This document shows, piece after piece, positions 56,456 to 64,000 of a stretch of 64,000 bases of DNA. The DNA lies in contig CAWGWA010000007.1 in the NCBI GenBank assembly GCA_963826105.1, positions 81,453 to 145,452 on the forward strand. The letters run 5' to 3'. This stretch comes from WHTI01 sp963826105 (GTDB taxonomy: Bacteria; Actinomycetota; CADDZG01; WHSQ01). Made by a program: the position numbers and the translations under genes. Every line of letters starts with the position of its first letter. Position 1 is the stretch's first letter. The notes beneath the pieces are model-generated. The model was not told where the DNA came from. It did no database searches and was given only the letters and a program-made list of their open reading frames with translations.

Positions 56456-57252
56456 TGACCCTCGCCAAGCGCATCGTTCCCTGTCTCGATGTGGACAAGG
56501 GGCGAGTGGTGAAGGGCGTGCGCTTCGTCGACATCAAGGACGCGGGGGATCCGGTTGAACTCGCGGCCAGGTACGACCGAGAAGGCGCCGATGAGATCGT
56601 GTTCCTCGACATCACCGCGAGTCACGAGGGTCGCGACCTGATCCTTGACGTGGCTCGGCGAACGGCCGAGAGCGTCTTCATCCCGTTGACGATCGGCGGA
56701 GGGGTCCGGTCGGTCGATGACGTCTCGACCCTCCTACGCGCCGGCGCCGACAAAGTGGCGATGAACACCGCCGCGGTCCTCCGCCCCGGACTGATCACCG
56801 AGGCCGCCGACGAGTACGGCATCCAGGCGATCGTCGTAGCCATCGACGCGAGGAGTAGGGCCGAGGGTGGCTGGGAGGTGCTGGTCGAGGGGGGCCGGAA
56901 GGAGACCGGGCTCGATGCCGTGGGATGGGCGACGAGGGCCGCCGAGCTCGGGGCCGGAGAGATCCTGTTGACCTCGATGGACCGGGATGGCACGACCGAC
57001 AATTACGACCTCGATCTGACCCGGGCGGTTGCCGATGCGGTGCCGGTGCCGGTGATCGCTTCAGGCGGAGCGGGAGAGCCGTCTCACCTCGCCGACGCCG
57101 TCGACCCCGCCCTCGGAGGAGCCGAGGCAGCGCTTGCGGCTTCGGTGTTTCACTTCGGAACCTTTTCGGTACTCGATGCGAAGCGCGCTCTCTTGGAACG
57201 TGGCCTGCCCGTTAGGATTCCGCACCCACGAGGAGAGGGCCAGAGCTCATGA
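56455..57252 (+). CDS. hisF: imidazole glycerol phosphate synthase, cyclase subunit
   Basis: 265 residues. RIVPCLDVDKGRVVKGVRFV near residue 5 holds the first catalytic Asp, DEIVFLDITASHEGRD near residue 45, TIGGGVRSVDDVSTLLRAGA near residue 79, LLTSMDRDGTTDNYDLDLTR near residue 170 the second Asp, and VIASGGAGEPSHLADAV. It condenses PRFAR with ammonia from HisH. It overlaps the M24 peptidase gene by four bases. Confidence 0.96.
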   Translation: MTLAKRIVPCLDVDKGRVVKGVRFVDIKDAGDPVELAARYDREGADEIVFLDITASHEGRDLILDVARRTAESVFIPLTIGGGVRSVDDVSTLLRAGADKVAMNTAAVLRPGLITEAADEYGIQAIVVAIDARSRAEGGWEVLVEGGRKETGLDAVGWATRAAELGAGEILLTSMDRDGTTDNYDLDLTRAVADAVPVPVIASGGAGEPSHLADAVDPALGGAEAALAASVFHFGTFSVLDAKRALLERGLPVRIPHPRGEGQSS

Positions 57253-58391
57253 CCACCTATCTGTTGTTCGACGACGCGATCCGCAGCTACGAGCTTCGCC
57301 ACGAGATCACCGAAGCGATCGGGGACCCGATCCTGTTCCTCGACCACGCCGACAAGCGAATCGTGGTCGGGAGCGTGCTCGAGGCCTCCATCTTCGAGAA
57401 GCGTGAAGACGTCGTTGATGAGTTCCTCAACTGGGAGACGTTCGGCTATCGAGAGCTCGTCAAGGACGACTCCGTGGCGACCGAGGACCTCATGCCCGAG
57501 CTGGTGGGCCGGGTCCTCGACAAGCTCGGCATCACGAAGGTGGCGGTCCCGCCGACCTTCAGGCTCAACGTCGCGGACTATCTCAGGAACCGTGGCCTCG
57601 ACATCGTGGTTGACGGGGATGGGTGGGACCTGCGGCGCCGTCGCAAGAACCCGACCGAGCTCGAGGGCATCGAGCGCGCCCAGCGGGCGACAGAAAACGC
57701 GATGTTGACCGCCGCCAGGATGCTGCGCGAGGCCGAACCGACCTCGGATGGACTCCTTCGTTTCAGCGGCGAGATCCTCACTGCCGAGTTGATCCGGGAA
57801 GCCATGCAGGTCGAGTTGCTACCGCAGGGGGCGGAGTCCGAGGAGATCCTGGTGCAGTCGGGCGACGCCTGCCTCGCGGGCCACGACATCGGTCATGGCC
57901 CCATCCTTCCGAACCAGTCGTGCATCGTCGACTGTTTCCCGAAGGACCGGCGCTCGGGCGCCTACACGGACATGACGCGCACGTTCGTCCCGGGGACCCC
58001 ATCGGACGAACTGAAGAACCTCCACACCCACGTAAGGAAAGCGTTGGAGATCGCCTACGACGCGATCCGCCCGGGAGCGCGCGATGCCCACCAGCAGGTC
58101 GTTGACTACTTCCACTCGAACGGCTTCCCGACCTTCGCCCACCACACGGGCGAGGGGCCACTGAGCGAGGGCTTCTTCCACTCCCTGGGGCACGGGGTGG
58201 GTCTCGAGGTACACGAGCGTCCCTACATGGGCCAGCGTCCGGACGAGTTCATGGAGGGGGATGTCGTCGCGGTCGAACCCGGCCTCTATTTCCCCGGCAT
58301 CGGAGGCGTGCGACTCGAAGACACCATCGTGGTGACGGCGAACGGCCCGGAGCGCTTCACCGATCCGTTCCCCTACGACCTGACGCCGTGA
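57249..58391 (+). CDS. M24-family metallopeptidase (Xaa-Pro peptidase-like)
   Basis: 380 residues. The N-terminal half is a creatinase-type domain (residues 1-145). The pita-bread fold has the five metal ligands: two Asp in VDCFPKDRRSGAYTDMTRTF near residue 230, His in FHSLGHGVGLEVHERPYMG near residue 312, Glu in VVAVEPGLYFPG near 340 and Glu in GGVRLEDTIVV near 354. It should be an active Mn or Co aminopeptidase on Xaa-Pro or related substrates. It is inserted between hisF and hisI with four-base overlaps on both sides, an unusual place for a peptidase. Confidence 0.88.
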   Translation: MTTYLLFDDAIRSYELRHEITEAIGDPILFLDHADKRIVVGSVLEASIFEKREDVVDEFLNWETFGYRELVKDDSVATEDLMPELVGRVLDKLGITKVAVPPTFRLNVADYLRNRGLDIVVDGDGWDLRRRRKNPTELEGIERAQRATENAMLTAARMLREAEPTSDGLLRFSGEILTAELIREAMQVELLPQGAESEEILVQSGDACLAGHDIGHGPILPNQSCIVDCFPKDRRSGAYTDMTRTFVPGTPSDELKNLHTHVRKALEIAYDAIRPGARDAHQQVVDYFHSNGFPTFAHHTGEGPLSEGFFHSLGHGVGLEVHERPYMGQRPDEFMEGDVVAVEPGLYFPGIGGVRLEDTIVVTANGPERFTDPFPYDLTP

Positions 58392-58714
58392 CCGACCTGC
58401 CCGAGATCAATTACGACGAGCGCGGTCTGGTGCCGGCGATCGTCCAAGACGCCGCGTCGGGGGAGGTCCTGATGCTCGCGTGGGCCAACGAGGAGGCTCT
58501 CAAGAGGACGATCGAGTCCGGGACCACATGGTTCTGGAGCCGGTCGCGGGGCGAGTTCTGGAACAAAGGCGCGACCTCGGGCAACGTGCAACACGTCGTC
58601 GAGGTGCGCTATGACTGCGACGCCGACACTTTGTTGTATCGCGTGACGCCCGATGGTCCGGCATGCCACACCGGAGAGAGGTCCTGCTTCTACAGGACGG
58701 TGCCCGGGCCGTGA
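58388..58714 (+). CDS. hisI: phosphoribosyl-AMP cyclohydrolase
   Basis: 108 residues from a GTG. YDERGLVPAIVQDAASGEVL near residue 9, MLAWANEEALKRTIESG, WSRSRGEFWNKGATSGNVQH near residue 49, YDCDADTLLYRV near residue 75 and PACHTGERSCFYR near residue 92 give the full set of zinc and magnesium ligands. It lacks the HisE domain, so the phosphoribosyl-ATP pyrophosphohydrolase must be a separate gene outside the window. It overlaps trpE (TGATG). Confidence 0.95.
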   Translation: MTDLPEINYDERGLVPAIVQDAASGEVLMLAWANEEALKRTIESGTTWFWSRSRGEFWNKGATSGNVQHVVEVRYDCDADTLLYRVTPDGPACHTGERSCFYRTVPGP

Positions 58715-60219
58715 TGCGTCCGAAGCCGGACCGGGCGACCTTCGAGAACCTCGCCGGCCGTTACCCGATCGTTCCGGTATGGAAGGAGGTCCTGGCCGAC
58801 TTCCAGACGCCGGTGGCGGCGTTCATGCGGCTCGATCCTCAACCGAACGGTTTCCTCCTCGAGAGTGTCGAGGGAGGCGAGCGCTGGGCGCGCTACTCGT
58901 TCCTCGGGGGCGATGCGTTCGCGGTCGTGAAAGCCAAGGGGGGTGTGGTCTCGGTCGAGGGTGACCCGCCGGTTCATCCCGAAGACGGAGAGGCACCACT
59001 CGCGTACGTGAAGCGGCTGCTCGAGGCCAGCAGGGCGCCCACGATCCAAGGACTCCCCCCACTCCACGGGGGGGCGGTCGGCTTTCTCGGTTACGACTGC
59101 GTTAGAGAGCTGGAGCACCTGCCCGACCCTCCCGATGATGACCTCGGCCTTCCCGATCTCGCCCTGCTTCTTACCCGCACCCTGGTGGTGTTCGATCACT
59201 TGATGCAGAAGGCGTTCGTGATCGCCAACGTTCGCTCTGCAGGAGATCTCGGTGCCGCCTATGACGACGCCGACCGGCGGTGCGACGAAGTGATCGCGAA
59301 ACTCCAGGCACCTTTGGGGGCCGCTCGTACCGATATCTCCTATGACATCACTCCGCAGTTCTCCTCGTCGGTGGACGATGCCGAGTACGCGCGCTGGGTC
59401 GAGGTCTGTAAGGAACACATCTTCGCGGGCGACATCTTCCAAGCGGTGCCGTCGCGCCGATTCGAAACCCCGATGACCGCGACATCGTTCTCGGCGTACC
59501 GTGTGCTACGAACGATCAACCCGAGTCCCTACATGTATTTCCTGCGTTTCGGAGAGACGGACGAACACGCGGGGTTCGACATCGCAGGTTCCTCGCCCGA
59601 ACCTCTCGTGCGCGTCACCGGCGACCTCGTCCTGTCGCGGCCCATCGCAGGGACCAGAGCCCGAGGTGCGACCACCGAGGAGGACGACGCGCTCGAGAAG
59701 GAACTTCTCGCGGACGAGAAGGAGCGCGCCGAGCACGTGATGCTCGTCGATCTGGCCCGCAACGATGTCGGCAGAGTCTCTCGCTACGGAACCGTTTCGG
59801 TCGACGAGTTGATGGTCATCGAGCGCTACTCGCACGTCATGCACATCGTGTCGTCGGTCAGCGGTCGTCTGGCGGATGGGCAGTCGGCATTCGATGCCCT
59901 CACCGCATCGTTCCCGGCCGGAACCGTGTCCGGCGCGCCTAAGGTCCGAGCGATGGAGGTCATCGATTCCCTTGAACGCACGCGGCGAGGGCCGTATGCA
60001 GGGGTCGTCGGCTACTTCGACTTCTCTGGGAACGTCGACACGTGCATCACGATCAGAACCATCGTCGCGACCGGCGGGATGGCCTACGTGCAGGCCGGTG
60101 CTGGAGTCGTAGCCGACTCGATCCCGCAGATGGAAGCGGAGGAGACGAGACGCAAGGCCGAGGCTCTGATCCGGGCGATCGCCGGCGCCGAAGCCCTGGA
60201 GCGAGATCTGCCCCGATGA
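58714..60219 (+). CDS. trpE: anthranilate synthase component I
   Basis: 501 residues from the ATG overlapping hisI. An N-terminal regulatory half has LLESVEGGERWARYSFLGGD near residue 45, which in TrpE forms the tryptophan feedback site (the LLES motif). The chorismate-binding half has SPSPYMYFLRF-like NPSPYMYFLRFGETD, GTRARGATTEEDDALEKELL, VMLVDLARNDVGRVSRYG near residue 345 and ASFPAGTVSGAPKVRAMEVI near residue 402. The glutaminase partner trpG is not adjacent. It overlaps the next lipoprotein gene by four bases. Confidence 0.95.
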   Translation: MRPKPDRATFENLAGRYPIVPVWKEVLADFQTPVAAFMRLDPQPNGFLLESVEGGERWARYSFLGGDAFAVVKAKGGVVSVEGDPPVHPEDGEAPLAYVKRLLEASRAPTIQGLPPLHGGAVGFLGYDCVRELEHLPDPPDDDLGLPDLALLLTRTLVVFDHLMQKAFVIANVRSAGDLGAAYDDADRRCDEVIAKLQAPLGAARTDISYDITPQFSSSVDDAEYARWVEVCKEHIFAGDIFQAVPSRRFETPMTATSFSAYRVLRTINPSPYMYFLRFGETDEHAGFDIAGSSPEPLVRVTGDLVLSRPIAGTRARGATTEEDDALEKELLADEKERAEHVMLVDLARNDVGRVSRYGTVSVDELMVIERYSHVMHIVSSVSGRLADGQSAFDALTASFPAGTVSGAPKVRAMEVIDSLERTRRGPYAGVVGYFDFSGNVDTCITIRTIVATGGMAYVQAGAGVVADSIPQMEAEETRRKAEALIRAIAGAEALERDLPR

Positions 60220-60986
60220 GGCGTCGCGGTTCCATCGGCGTTGCCATCGCGGGGCTGTTGATCGGCGCGTGCTCGACCTCGGGGGACGCGATCCCGGAGG
60301 TCGAGGCAACCGGGCCGCCATCGATCCGAGTCGAGGACGTGGCGAACCACGCCGAGCAGTTCGACACCGACGTCCCGATCCGCCCGGCCGGTTCGCAGGA
60401 GGAGTTGGCGGCTGCCACCTACATCAGTGGGCATCTCCAGCTGGCCGGCTACGTGGTGTTCCTCGACGGGGTACCGGTCAAGGATCTCGTGCGTTCGACT
60501 AACGTCGTCGCACGGGCTCCGTCAGGTGACGCGCCCGAGGTAGTGGTCATGGTGCCGTACGACACCACCGAGGACTTTCCTACCGACGGTCTCGCCCTGG
60601 GCCTGTTCCTCGAGCTTGCCCGGGCCTTAAGGGTCGCCGAAGGCAACCACGGTGTCTCATTCACGGCCTTGGGCGCCGAGCACGCGGCCCTCGGTCAGGG
60701 CAATCTGGGGTCACGCCGCGCGGCTCAGGAGCTCTTGGATGGGGAGTCGGAGCCCATGATCGTTTCGCTCTCCCGCATCGTCAAAGGGGCCTGCGTCGAA
60801 GTCTCTGCCAGCCCAGGGTCAGAAGACGTGGCGCTCGGCGCGAACGTGGACTGCGATCCTTTGCCGGCAACGTCGAGTGAGCCGGATGTGTTTGCCGAGG
60901 CTGGCTTCGATCACGTCACGATCTCGGGTGACCCCATCGCAGTCGGTGTCGTCCTGTTCGACTTCCTGTCGTCCGGGTCCGATTAG
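60216..60986 (+). CDS. lipoprotein resembling M28 peptidase, catalytic residues lost
   Basis: 256 residues from the ATG overlapping trpE. A signal peptide ends in the lipobox LIGAC at residues 15-19. The rest follows the plan of M28 aminopeptidases: RPAGSQEELAAATYISGHLQ near residue 51, LVRSTNVVARAPSG, then VVVMVPYDTTEDFPTDGLAL with GLFLELARAL near residue 110. Where active enzymes have a metal-binding His-x-Asp and an Asp-Asn, this has VPYD and TDGL. The Glu-Glu pair reads GAEHAALG. It is probably a non-catalytic, surface-anchored protein. Its presence between trpE and trpC, in the same coupled operon, is unexplained. Confidence 0.7.
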   Translation: MRRRGSIGVAIAGLLIGACSTSGDAIPEVEATGPPSIRVEDVANHAEQFDTDVPIRPAGSQEELAAATYISGHLQLAGYVVFLDGVPVKDLVRSTNVVARAPSGDAPEVVVMVPYDTTEDFPTDGLALGLFLELARALRVAEGNHGVSFTALGAEHAALGQGNLGSRRAAQELLDGESEPMIVSLSRIVKGACVEVSASPGSEDVALGANVDCDPLPATSSEPDVFAEAGFDHVTISGDPIAVGVVLFDFLSSGSD

Positions 60987-60989
60987 TCT
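60984..60989 (+). promoter_or_regulatory. -10-like TAGTCT before trpC
   Basis: TAGTCT overlaps the stop codon of the lipoprotein gene and ends six bases before the trpC ATG, where no Shine-Dalgarno sequence is seen. It could give trpCBA an internal promoter. Confidence 0.35.
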
Positions 60990-60995
60990 CGGACG

Positions 60996-61769
60996 ATGTC
61001 CTTCCTCGAAGACATCCTGAACTCGACCCGCGCCCGGATCGACGAACTGGAAGAGCGCGTGACCGAGGACGCGCTCGAGGAGCGCATCGCGGCCCTGCCT
61101 ACCCCTCGGGGTTTCGCGGCGGCGCTGGACACCCCCGAGGTAGCGGTGATCGCCGAGATCAAGCGGACCTCGCCCTCGGCGGGAGACCTCGATCGCAATC
61201 TCAACGCGGCCGACTTGGCCCGGGCGTATGCCGACGGGGGAGCCGCCGCGATCTCCGTTCTTACCGAACCAGATCACTTCAACGGGTCGCGGGAAGACCT
61301 CGAGGCGGCCCTGACCGTCGGTCTCCCCGTTCTTCGTAAGGACTTCATCATCGACGAACTCCAGGTGCTCGAGTCGCGCGCTTGGGGGGCGGATGCCGTG
61401 CTGTTGATCGTGCGATGTGTGGGCGATCGACTCGACATCTTGCTCGAAGCGGCCCGCGCCTTGGGGATGGACGCGCTGGTCGAGGTCTTCGACGAACGCG
61501 ATCTCGAAGTCGCGCTCGGATGCGGGGCCAAAGTCATCGGTGTCAACCACCGCGACCTCGAGAGCTTCGAGGTCGATCCCGACCGCACCGCCAAACTGGC
61601 GCCACAGATCCCCGACGACGTACTTCTGGTGGGACTGTCGGGCGTGAAGGAGCCGACCGACGTCGTCGCACTTGGATCCATCGGGGCGCGCGCGGTACTC
61701 GTCGGGGAGGCTCTCGTGACGGCGGATGACCCGGCAGCCGAGCTGCGCCGATTGAGGGGCGCCTCGTGA
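60996..61769 (+). CDS. trpC: indole-3-glycerol-phosphate synthase
   Basis: 257 residues, monofunctional. VAVIAEIKRTSPSAGDLDRN near residue 49 contains the catalytic Lys, ISVLTEPDHFNGSREDLEAA near residue 86, PVLRKDFIIDELQVLESRAW near residue 110 the second Lys, GVNHRDLESFEVDPDRTAKL near residue 182 and VGEALVTADDPAAELRRL at the end. It closes the indole ring of CdRP. It overlaps trpB by four bases. Confidence 0.95.
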   Translation: MSFLEDILNSTRARIDELEERVTEDALEERIAALPTPRGFAAALDTPEVAVIAEIKRTSPSAGDLDRNLNAADLARAYADGGAAAISVLTEPDHFNGSREDLEAALTVGLPVLRKDFIIDELQVLESRAWGADAVLLIVRCVGDRLDILLEAARALGMDALVEVFDERDLEVALGCGAKVIGVNHRDLESFEVDPDRTAKLAPQIPDDVLLVGLSGVKEPTDVVALGSIGARAVLVGEALVTADDPAAELRRLRGAS

Positions 61770-62944
61770 TCCCCAAGGTTGATGAACTCGGGCGCTACGG
61801 CGAGTTCGGTGGACGCTACGTCCCCGAGGCGCTGATGGGTGCGCTCGGGGAGCTCGAAACGGCGTGGGCCGATGCATGGTCGGAGGCGGGATTCCGGACC
61901 GAACTGAACGACCTCCTGGCTGCGGTGGTGGGCCGTCCGACGCCTTTGTACGACGCCCAGAGGTTGTCCGAAAGGGTCGGGTCGAGGGTCCTCCTTAAGC
62001 GAGAAGACCTCGCGCACTCCGGCGCCCACAAGATCAACAACACCGTCGGTCAGGTCCTCCTCGCCAAGCGGATGGGCAAGACGAGGATCATCGCGGAGAC
62101 GGGGGCCGGCCAGCATGGAGTCGCTACCGCGACCGCGGCCGCGTACTTCGGTTTGCCGTGCGTCGTCTTCATGGGGGCGGTCGATGTCGAACGTCAGCAT
62201 CTCAACGTCGTCCGGATGGAACTGCTCGGCGCCCAGGTGATCCCGGTGACCGCCGGTTCGTCGACCTTGAAGGACGCGGTCAACGAAGCACTGCGCGATT
62301 GGGTTACCAACGTCGAAGACACGCACTACGTCCTCGGCTCGGTCGTCGGGCCGCATCCCTACCCGGAGATCGTGGCCAGCCTGCAGCAGGTGATCGGTGA
62401 AGAAGCCCGGCGCCAGTGCCTGCAGATGATCGGCGAACTGCCCGACGAGGTGGTCGCCTGCGTCGGTGGGGGCTCGAACGCGATCGGGCTGTTCCGCGGG
62501 TTCTACGACGACGAAGAGGTGCGGCTGGTCGGGATCGAAGCCGGGGGAGAGGGCGGCGGGGGACCACACGGAGCCTCGATCACCAAGGGTACGCCCGGGA
62601 TCCTCCACGGAGCCCGGAGCCTCCTACTCCAGGACGACGAGGGCCTCATCGCCCACGCACATTCCATCTCGGCCGGGCTCGACTATCCGGGGGTCGGACC
62701 CGAGCACGCCGCTCTCGCACGCTCCGGCCGTGCGACCTACGAATCAGCGACCGACGCCGAGGCCCTCGAGGCATTCGGCGTGCTGGCGGAGACCGAAGGG
62801 ATCATCCCGGCGCTGGAACCGGCGCACGCGATCGCGTATCTACTGAGAACCGAAATCCAAGGAACGGTTCTGCTCGGGCTCTCGGGTCGTGGCGACAAGG
62901 ACGTCGAGACCGTCGCCGCGGCTCTCCTCGAGGCCAAGCCGTGA
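61766..62944 (+). CDS. trpB: tryptophan synthase beta subunit
   Basis: 392 residues from a GTG. GEFGGRYVPEALMGALGELE near residue 13, LKREDLAHSGAHKINNTVGQ near residue 77 with the PLP Lys, ETGAGQHGVATATAAAYFGL near residue 112, CVGGGSNAIGLFRGF near residue 231 and HSISAGLDYPGVGPEHAAL. It is the standard TrpB1 type, partner of TrpA. It overlaps trpA by four bases. Confidence 0.97.
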   Translation: MIPKVDELGRYGEFGGRYVPEALMGALGELETAWADAWSEAGFRTELNDLLAAVVGRPTPLYDAQRLSERVGSRVLLKREDLAHSGAHKINNTVGQVLLAKRMGKTRIIAETGAGQHGVATATAAAYFGLPCVVFMGAVDVERQHLNVVRMELLGAQVIPVTAGSSTLKDAVNEALRDWVTNVEDTHYVLGSVVGPHPYPEIVASLQQVIGEEARRQCLQMIGELPDEVVACVGGGSNAIGLFRGFYDDEEVRLVGIEAGGEGGGGPHGASITKGTPGILHGARSLLLQDDEGLIAHAHSISAGLDYPGVGPEHAALARSGRATYESATDAEALEAFGVLAETEGIIPALEPAHAIAYLLRTEIQGTVLLGLSGRGDKDVETVAAALLEAKP

Positions 62945-63708
62945 CCGCACTGCTCGAGCACCTCGAGTCGGTGCGCTCCTCCGGCCGCAAGATCTTCGTC
63001 CCGTATCTGATGGCGGGGGTCCCGGACCCGGAGACGTTCACCGCACTGCTCTCCTTGGAGGAGGCCGACGCGATCGAGATCGGGCTGCCGTTCTCCGACC
63101 CCCTGATGGACGGTCCGGTGATCGCGGCGGCGGGGGAGCGTGCGATCGCCGACGGCATCGGACCACTGGATGCGATCGATCTCGTGGCCGGGGCACCCAA
63201 GGCCGGTCCCCTCCGACTCGCGATGACCTACTACAACCCGATCCATCACCTCGGTGAGGAGGAGTTCTGCGGCCGCCTGGCAGCAGCCGGGGTCAGTGGA
63301 CTCATCGTGCCGGATCTCCCCGTCGAGGAGTCGGGCTCCCTTATGGAACACGCCGCCGCCCACGGTCTCGCCTGGGTTCCGCTCGTCGCCCCCACTTCGA
63401 CGGCCGAGCGCGTCGAGAGGATCGCCGCGACCGCGACCGGATTCGTGTATGCGGTTTCGACCATGGGGGTCACCGGCGTCCGCGAATCCCTTTCGGAGCG
63501 ATCGTCCCGCGTCGTCGGCGCGTGCCGCGCGGCAACGGACCTGCCTGTCCTCGTCGGCATCGGAGTTTCGACCCCCGAGCAGGCCGTCGAAGCTGCGTCG
63601 ACAGCCGACGGAGTCGTCATCGGTAGCGCGATCGTCAAGCGCGCGATGGAAGAGGGCAGGGCCGCGGTAGAGACGTTCGTCAAGGAGATCCGCTCCGCCC
63701 TCGGGTGA
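62941..63708 (+). CDS. trpA: tryptophan synthase alpha subunit
   Basis: 255 residues from a GTG overlapping the trpB stop. PYLMAGVPDPETFTALLSLE near residue 20, EEADAIEIGLPFSDPLMDGP near residue 40 with the catalytic Glu, MTYYNPIHHLGEEEFC near residue 95, GLIVPDLPVEESGSL near residue 118 with the catalytic Asp, and VYAVSTMGVTGVRESL near 170. It cleaves indoleglycerol phosphate. It is the last gene of the long his-trp unit. A 7-bp inverted repeat (CGGGTGA/TCACCCG) spans its stop codon but has no U-run. Confidence 0.96.
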   Translation: MTALLEHLESVRSSGRKIFVPYLMAGVPDPETFTALLSLEEADAIEIGLPFSDPLMDGPVIAAAGERAIADGIGPLDAIDLVAGAPKAGPLRLAMTYYNPIHHLGEEEFCGRLAAAGVSGLIVPDLPVEESGSLMEHAAAHGLAWVPLVAPTSTAERVERIAATATGFVYAVSTMGVTGVRESLSERSSRVVGACRAATDLPVLVGIGVSTPEQAVEAASTADGVVIGSAIVKRAMEEGRAAVETFVKEIRSALG

Positions 63709-63770
63709 TTCGCCCCATTTTCACCCGGTTCCAAGCCTCAGAAGTAGTCACTCTTACGCATGTATCCCCC

Positions 63771-63790
63771 CCGATATCCGGGCCGATATC
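63771..63790. repeat. CCGATATC direct repeat
   Basis: CCGATATC occurs at 63771-63778 and 63783-63790, a 12-base period, and each copy contains the palindrome GATATC. It lies upstream of the tiny reading frame and could be an operator. The stretch 63709-64000 otherwise holds only the entries listed here. Confidence 0.5.
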
Positions 63791-63830
63791 TCTGGGTAAG
63801 TACAGGATTCCTTAAGGGGAGGGGATAGCC

Positions 63831-63875
63831 ATGCGCCAGATCCGGATCCAGAAAAAGGGAACCCGCACCAAGTAG
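63831..63875 (+). CDS. 14-residue reading frame with strong ribosome-binding site
   Basis: ATG to TAG encodes MRQIRIQKKGTRTK, a basic peptide. GGGGAGGGG lies 7-15 bases upstream, the best Shine-Dalgarno match near any start in the window. It could be a leader peptide or a small protein, or the site may be fortuitous. There is no run of a single regulatory amino acid that would indicate classical attenuation. The gene it would lead lies beyond the window. Confidence 0.35.
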   Translation: MRQIRIQKKGTRTK

Positions 63876-63950
63876 CAACGATCGAGCCCGAAGTCGAGAC
63901 TGTCGCCAGGTCGGGGACTCGATGCCAGATCAGGCCGCCGGGGACGCAGA

Positions 63951-63975
63951 AGCGATCCGCCTAGGCGGGATCGCT
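63951..63975 (+). promoter_or_regulatory. hairpin at the window edge
   Basis: AGCGATCCGCC (63951-63961) pairs with GGCGGGATCGCT (63964-63975) with one bulged G and a TA loop. There is no U-run; it is followed by GAACAAAAG. The core CCGCCTAGGCGGG also occurs in the rlpA leader near 20602. It may be part of a leader RNA for a downstream gene. Confidence 0.4.
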
Positions 63976-64000
63976 GAACAAAAGTGTGCCCCGGGTGGGA

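Overview
The window is a GC-rich chromosomal segment of an actinobacterium. The evidence is gene order and gene content: a division and cell-wall cluster running mraZ-rsmH-ftsL-ftsI-murE-mraY-murD-ftsW-murG-murC-murB-ftsQ-ftsZ-pgeF-yggS-sepF-yggT-divIVA with no ftsA, followed by lspA-rluD-dnaE, a DUF3040 protein, an actinobacterial-type LexA box, and many starts that look leaderless. MurE carries the DNPR motif of the meso-diaminopimelate enzymes. I cannot name the genus; a deep-branching lineage is an inference. I saw no tRNA, rRNA, CRISPR array, insertion sequence or prophage.

Layout. 1-1.9 kb: end of a cation/proton antiporter gene, an alpha/beta hydrolase and a DUF59 Fe-S assembly factor, separated by an array of GTGGTC repeats. 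1.9-8.6 kb: a DNA-damage mutagenesis operon. A promoter with a perfect LexA box precedes a DUF6504-like gene and a PaaI-type thioesterase (both carry a +1 frameshift), the error-prone polymerase dnaE2, a FemAB-like acyltransferase and DNA polymerase IV. 8.6-14.7 kb: DUF3040, a MerR-type regulator and, on the minus strand, a MoxR-DUF58-transglutaminase module whose last gene is also frameshifted. 14.7-20.5 kb: a complete peptide ABC transporter operon with an intercistronic hairpin after the binding-protein gene. 20.5-22.4 kb: an RlpA-like secreted protein with a long structured leader, a strong terminator and an HNH endonuclease.

22.4-40.5 kb is the division and cell-wall cluster. From ftsL to ftsQ almost all genes overlap or abut. 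murF is missing from its usual place between murE and mraY. MraZ-box repeats lie at the mraZ promoter, and ftsZ has its own promoter with repeats. 40.5-52.1 kb holds an orphan receiver protein, an IleRS with an inverted GIHH class-I signature on the minus strand, a hydrolase, a DUF167 protein, a DksA-type zinc finger with a histone-H1-like lysine tail, lspA, rluD, the replicative polymerase dnaE1, a metallo-hydrolase and a small zinc-ribbon protein.

52.1-63.7 kb is a translationally coupled amino-acid operon: hisD-hisC-hisB-hisH-hisA-hisF, an M24 peptidase, hisI, trpE, a degenerate M28-like lipoprotein, trpC-trpB-trpA. hisG, hisE, trpG, trpD and trpF are not here. The last 290 bases hold repeats, a 14-codon reading frame with a strong ribosome-binding site, and a hairpin.

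Most worth following up: the LexA-controlled mutagenesis operon of unusual composition, three +1 frameshifts within 8 kb, the GIHH IleRS, the structured rlpA leader, the H1-tailed DksA protein, a two-copy hairpin-plus-tail motif, and the pseudo-peptidase inside the trp genes.
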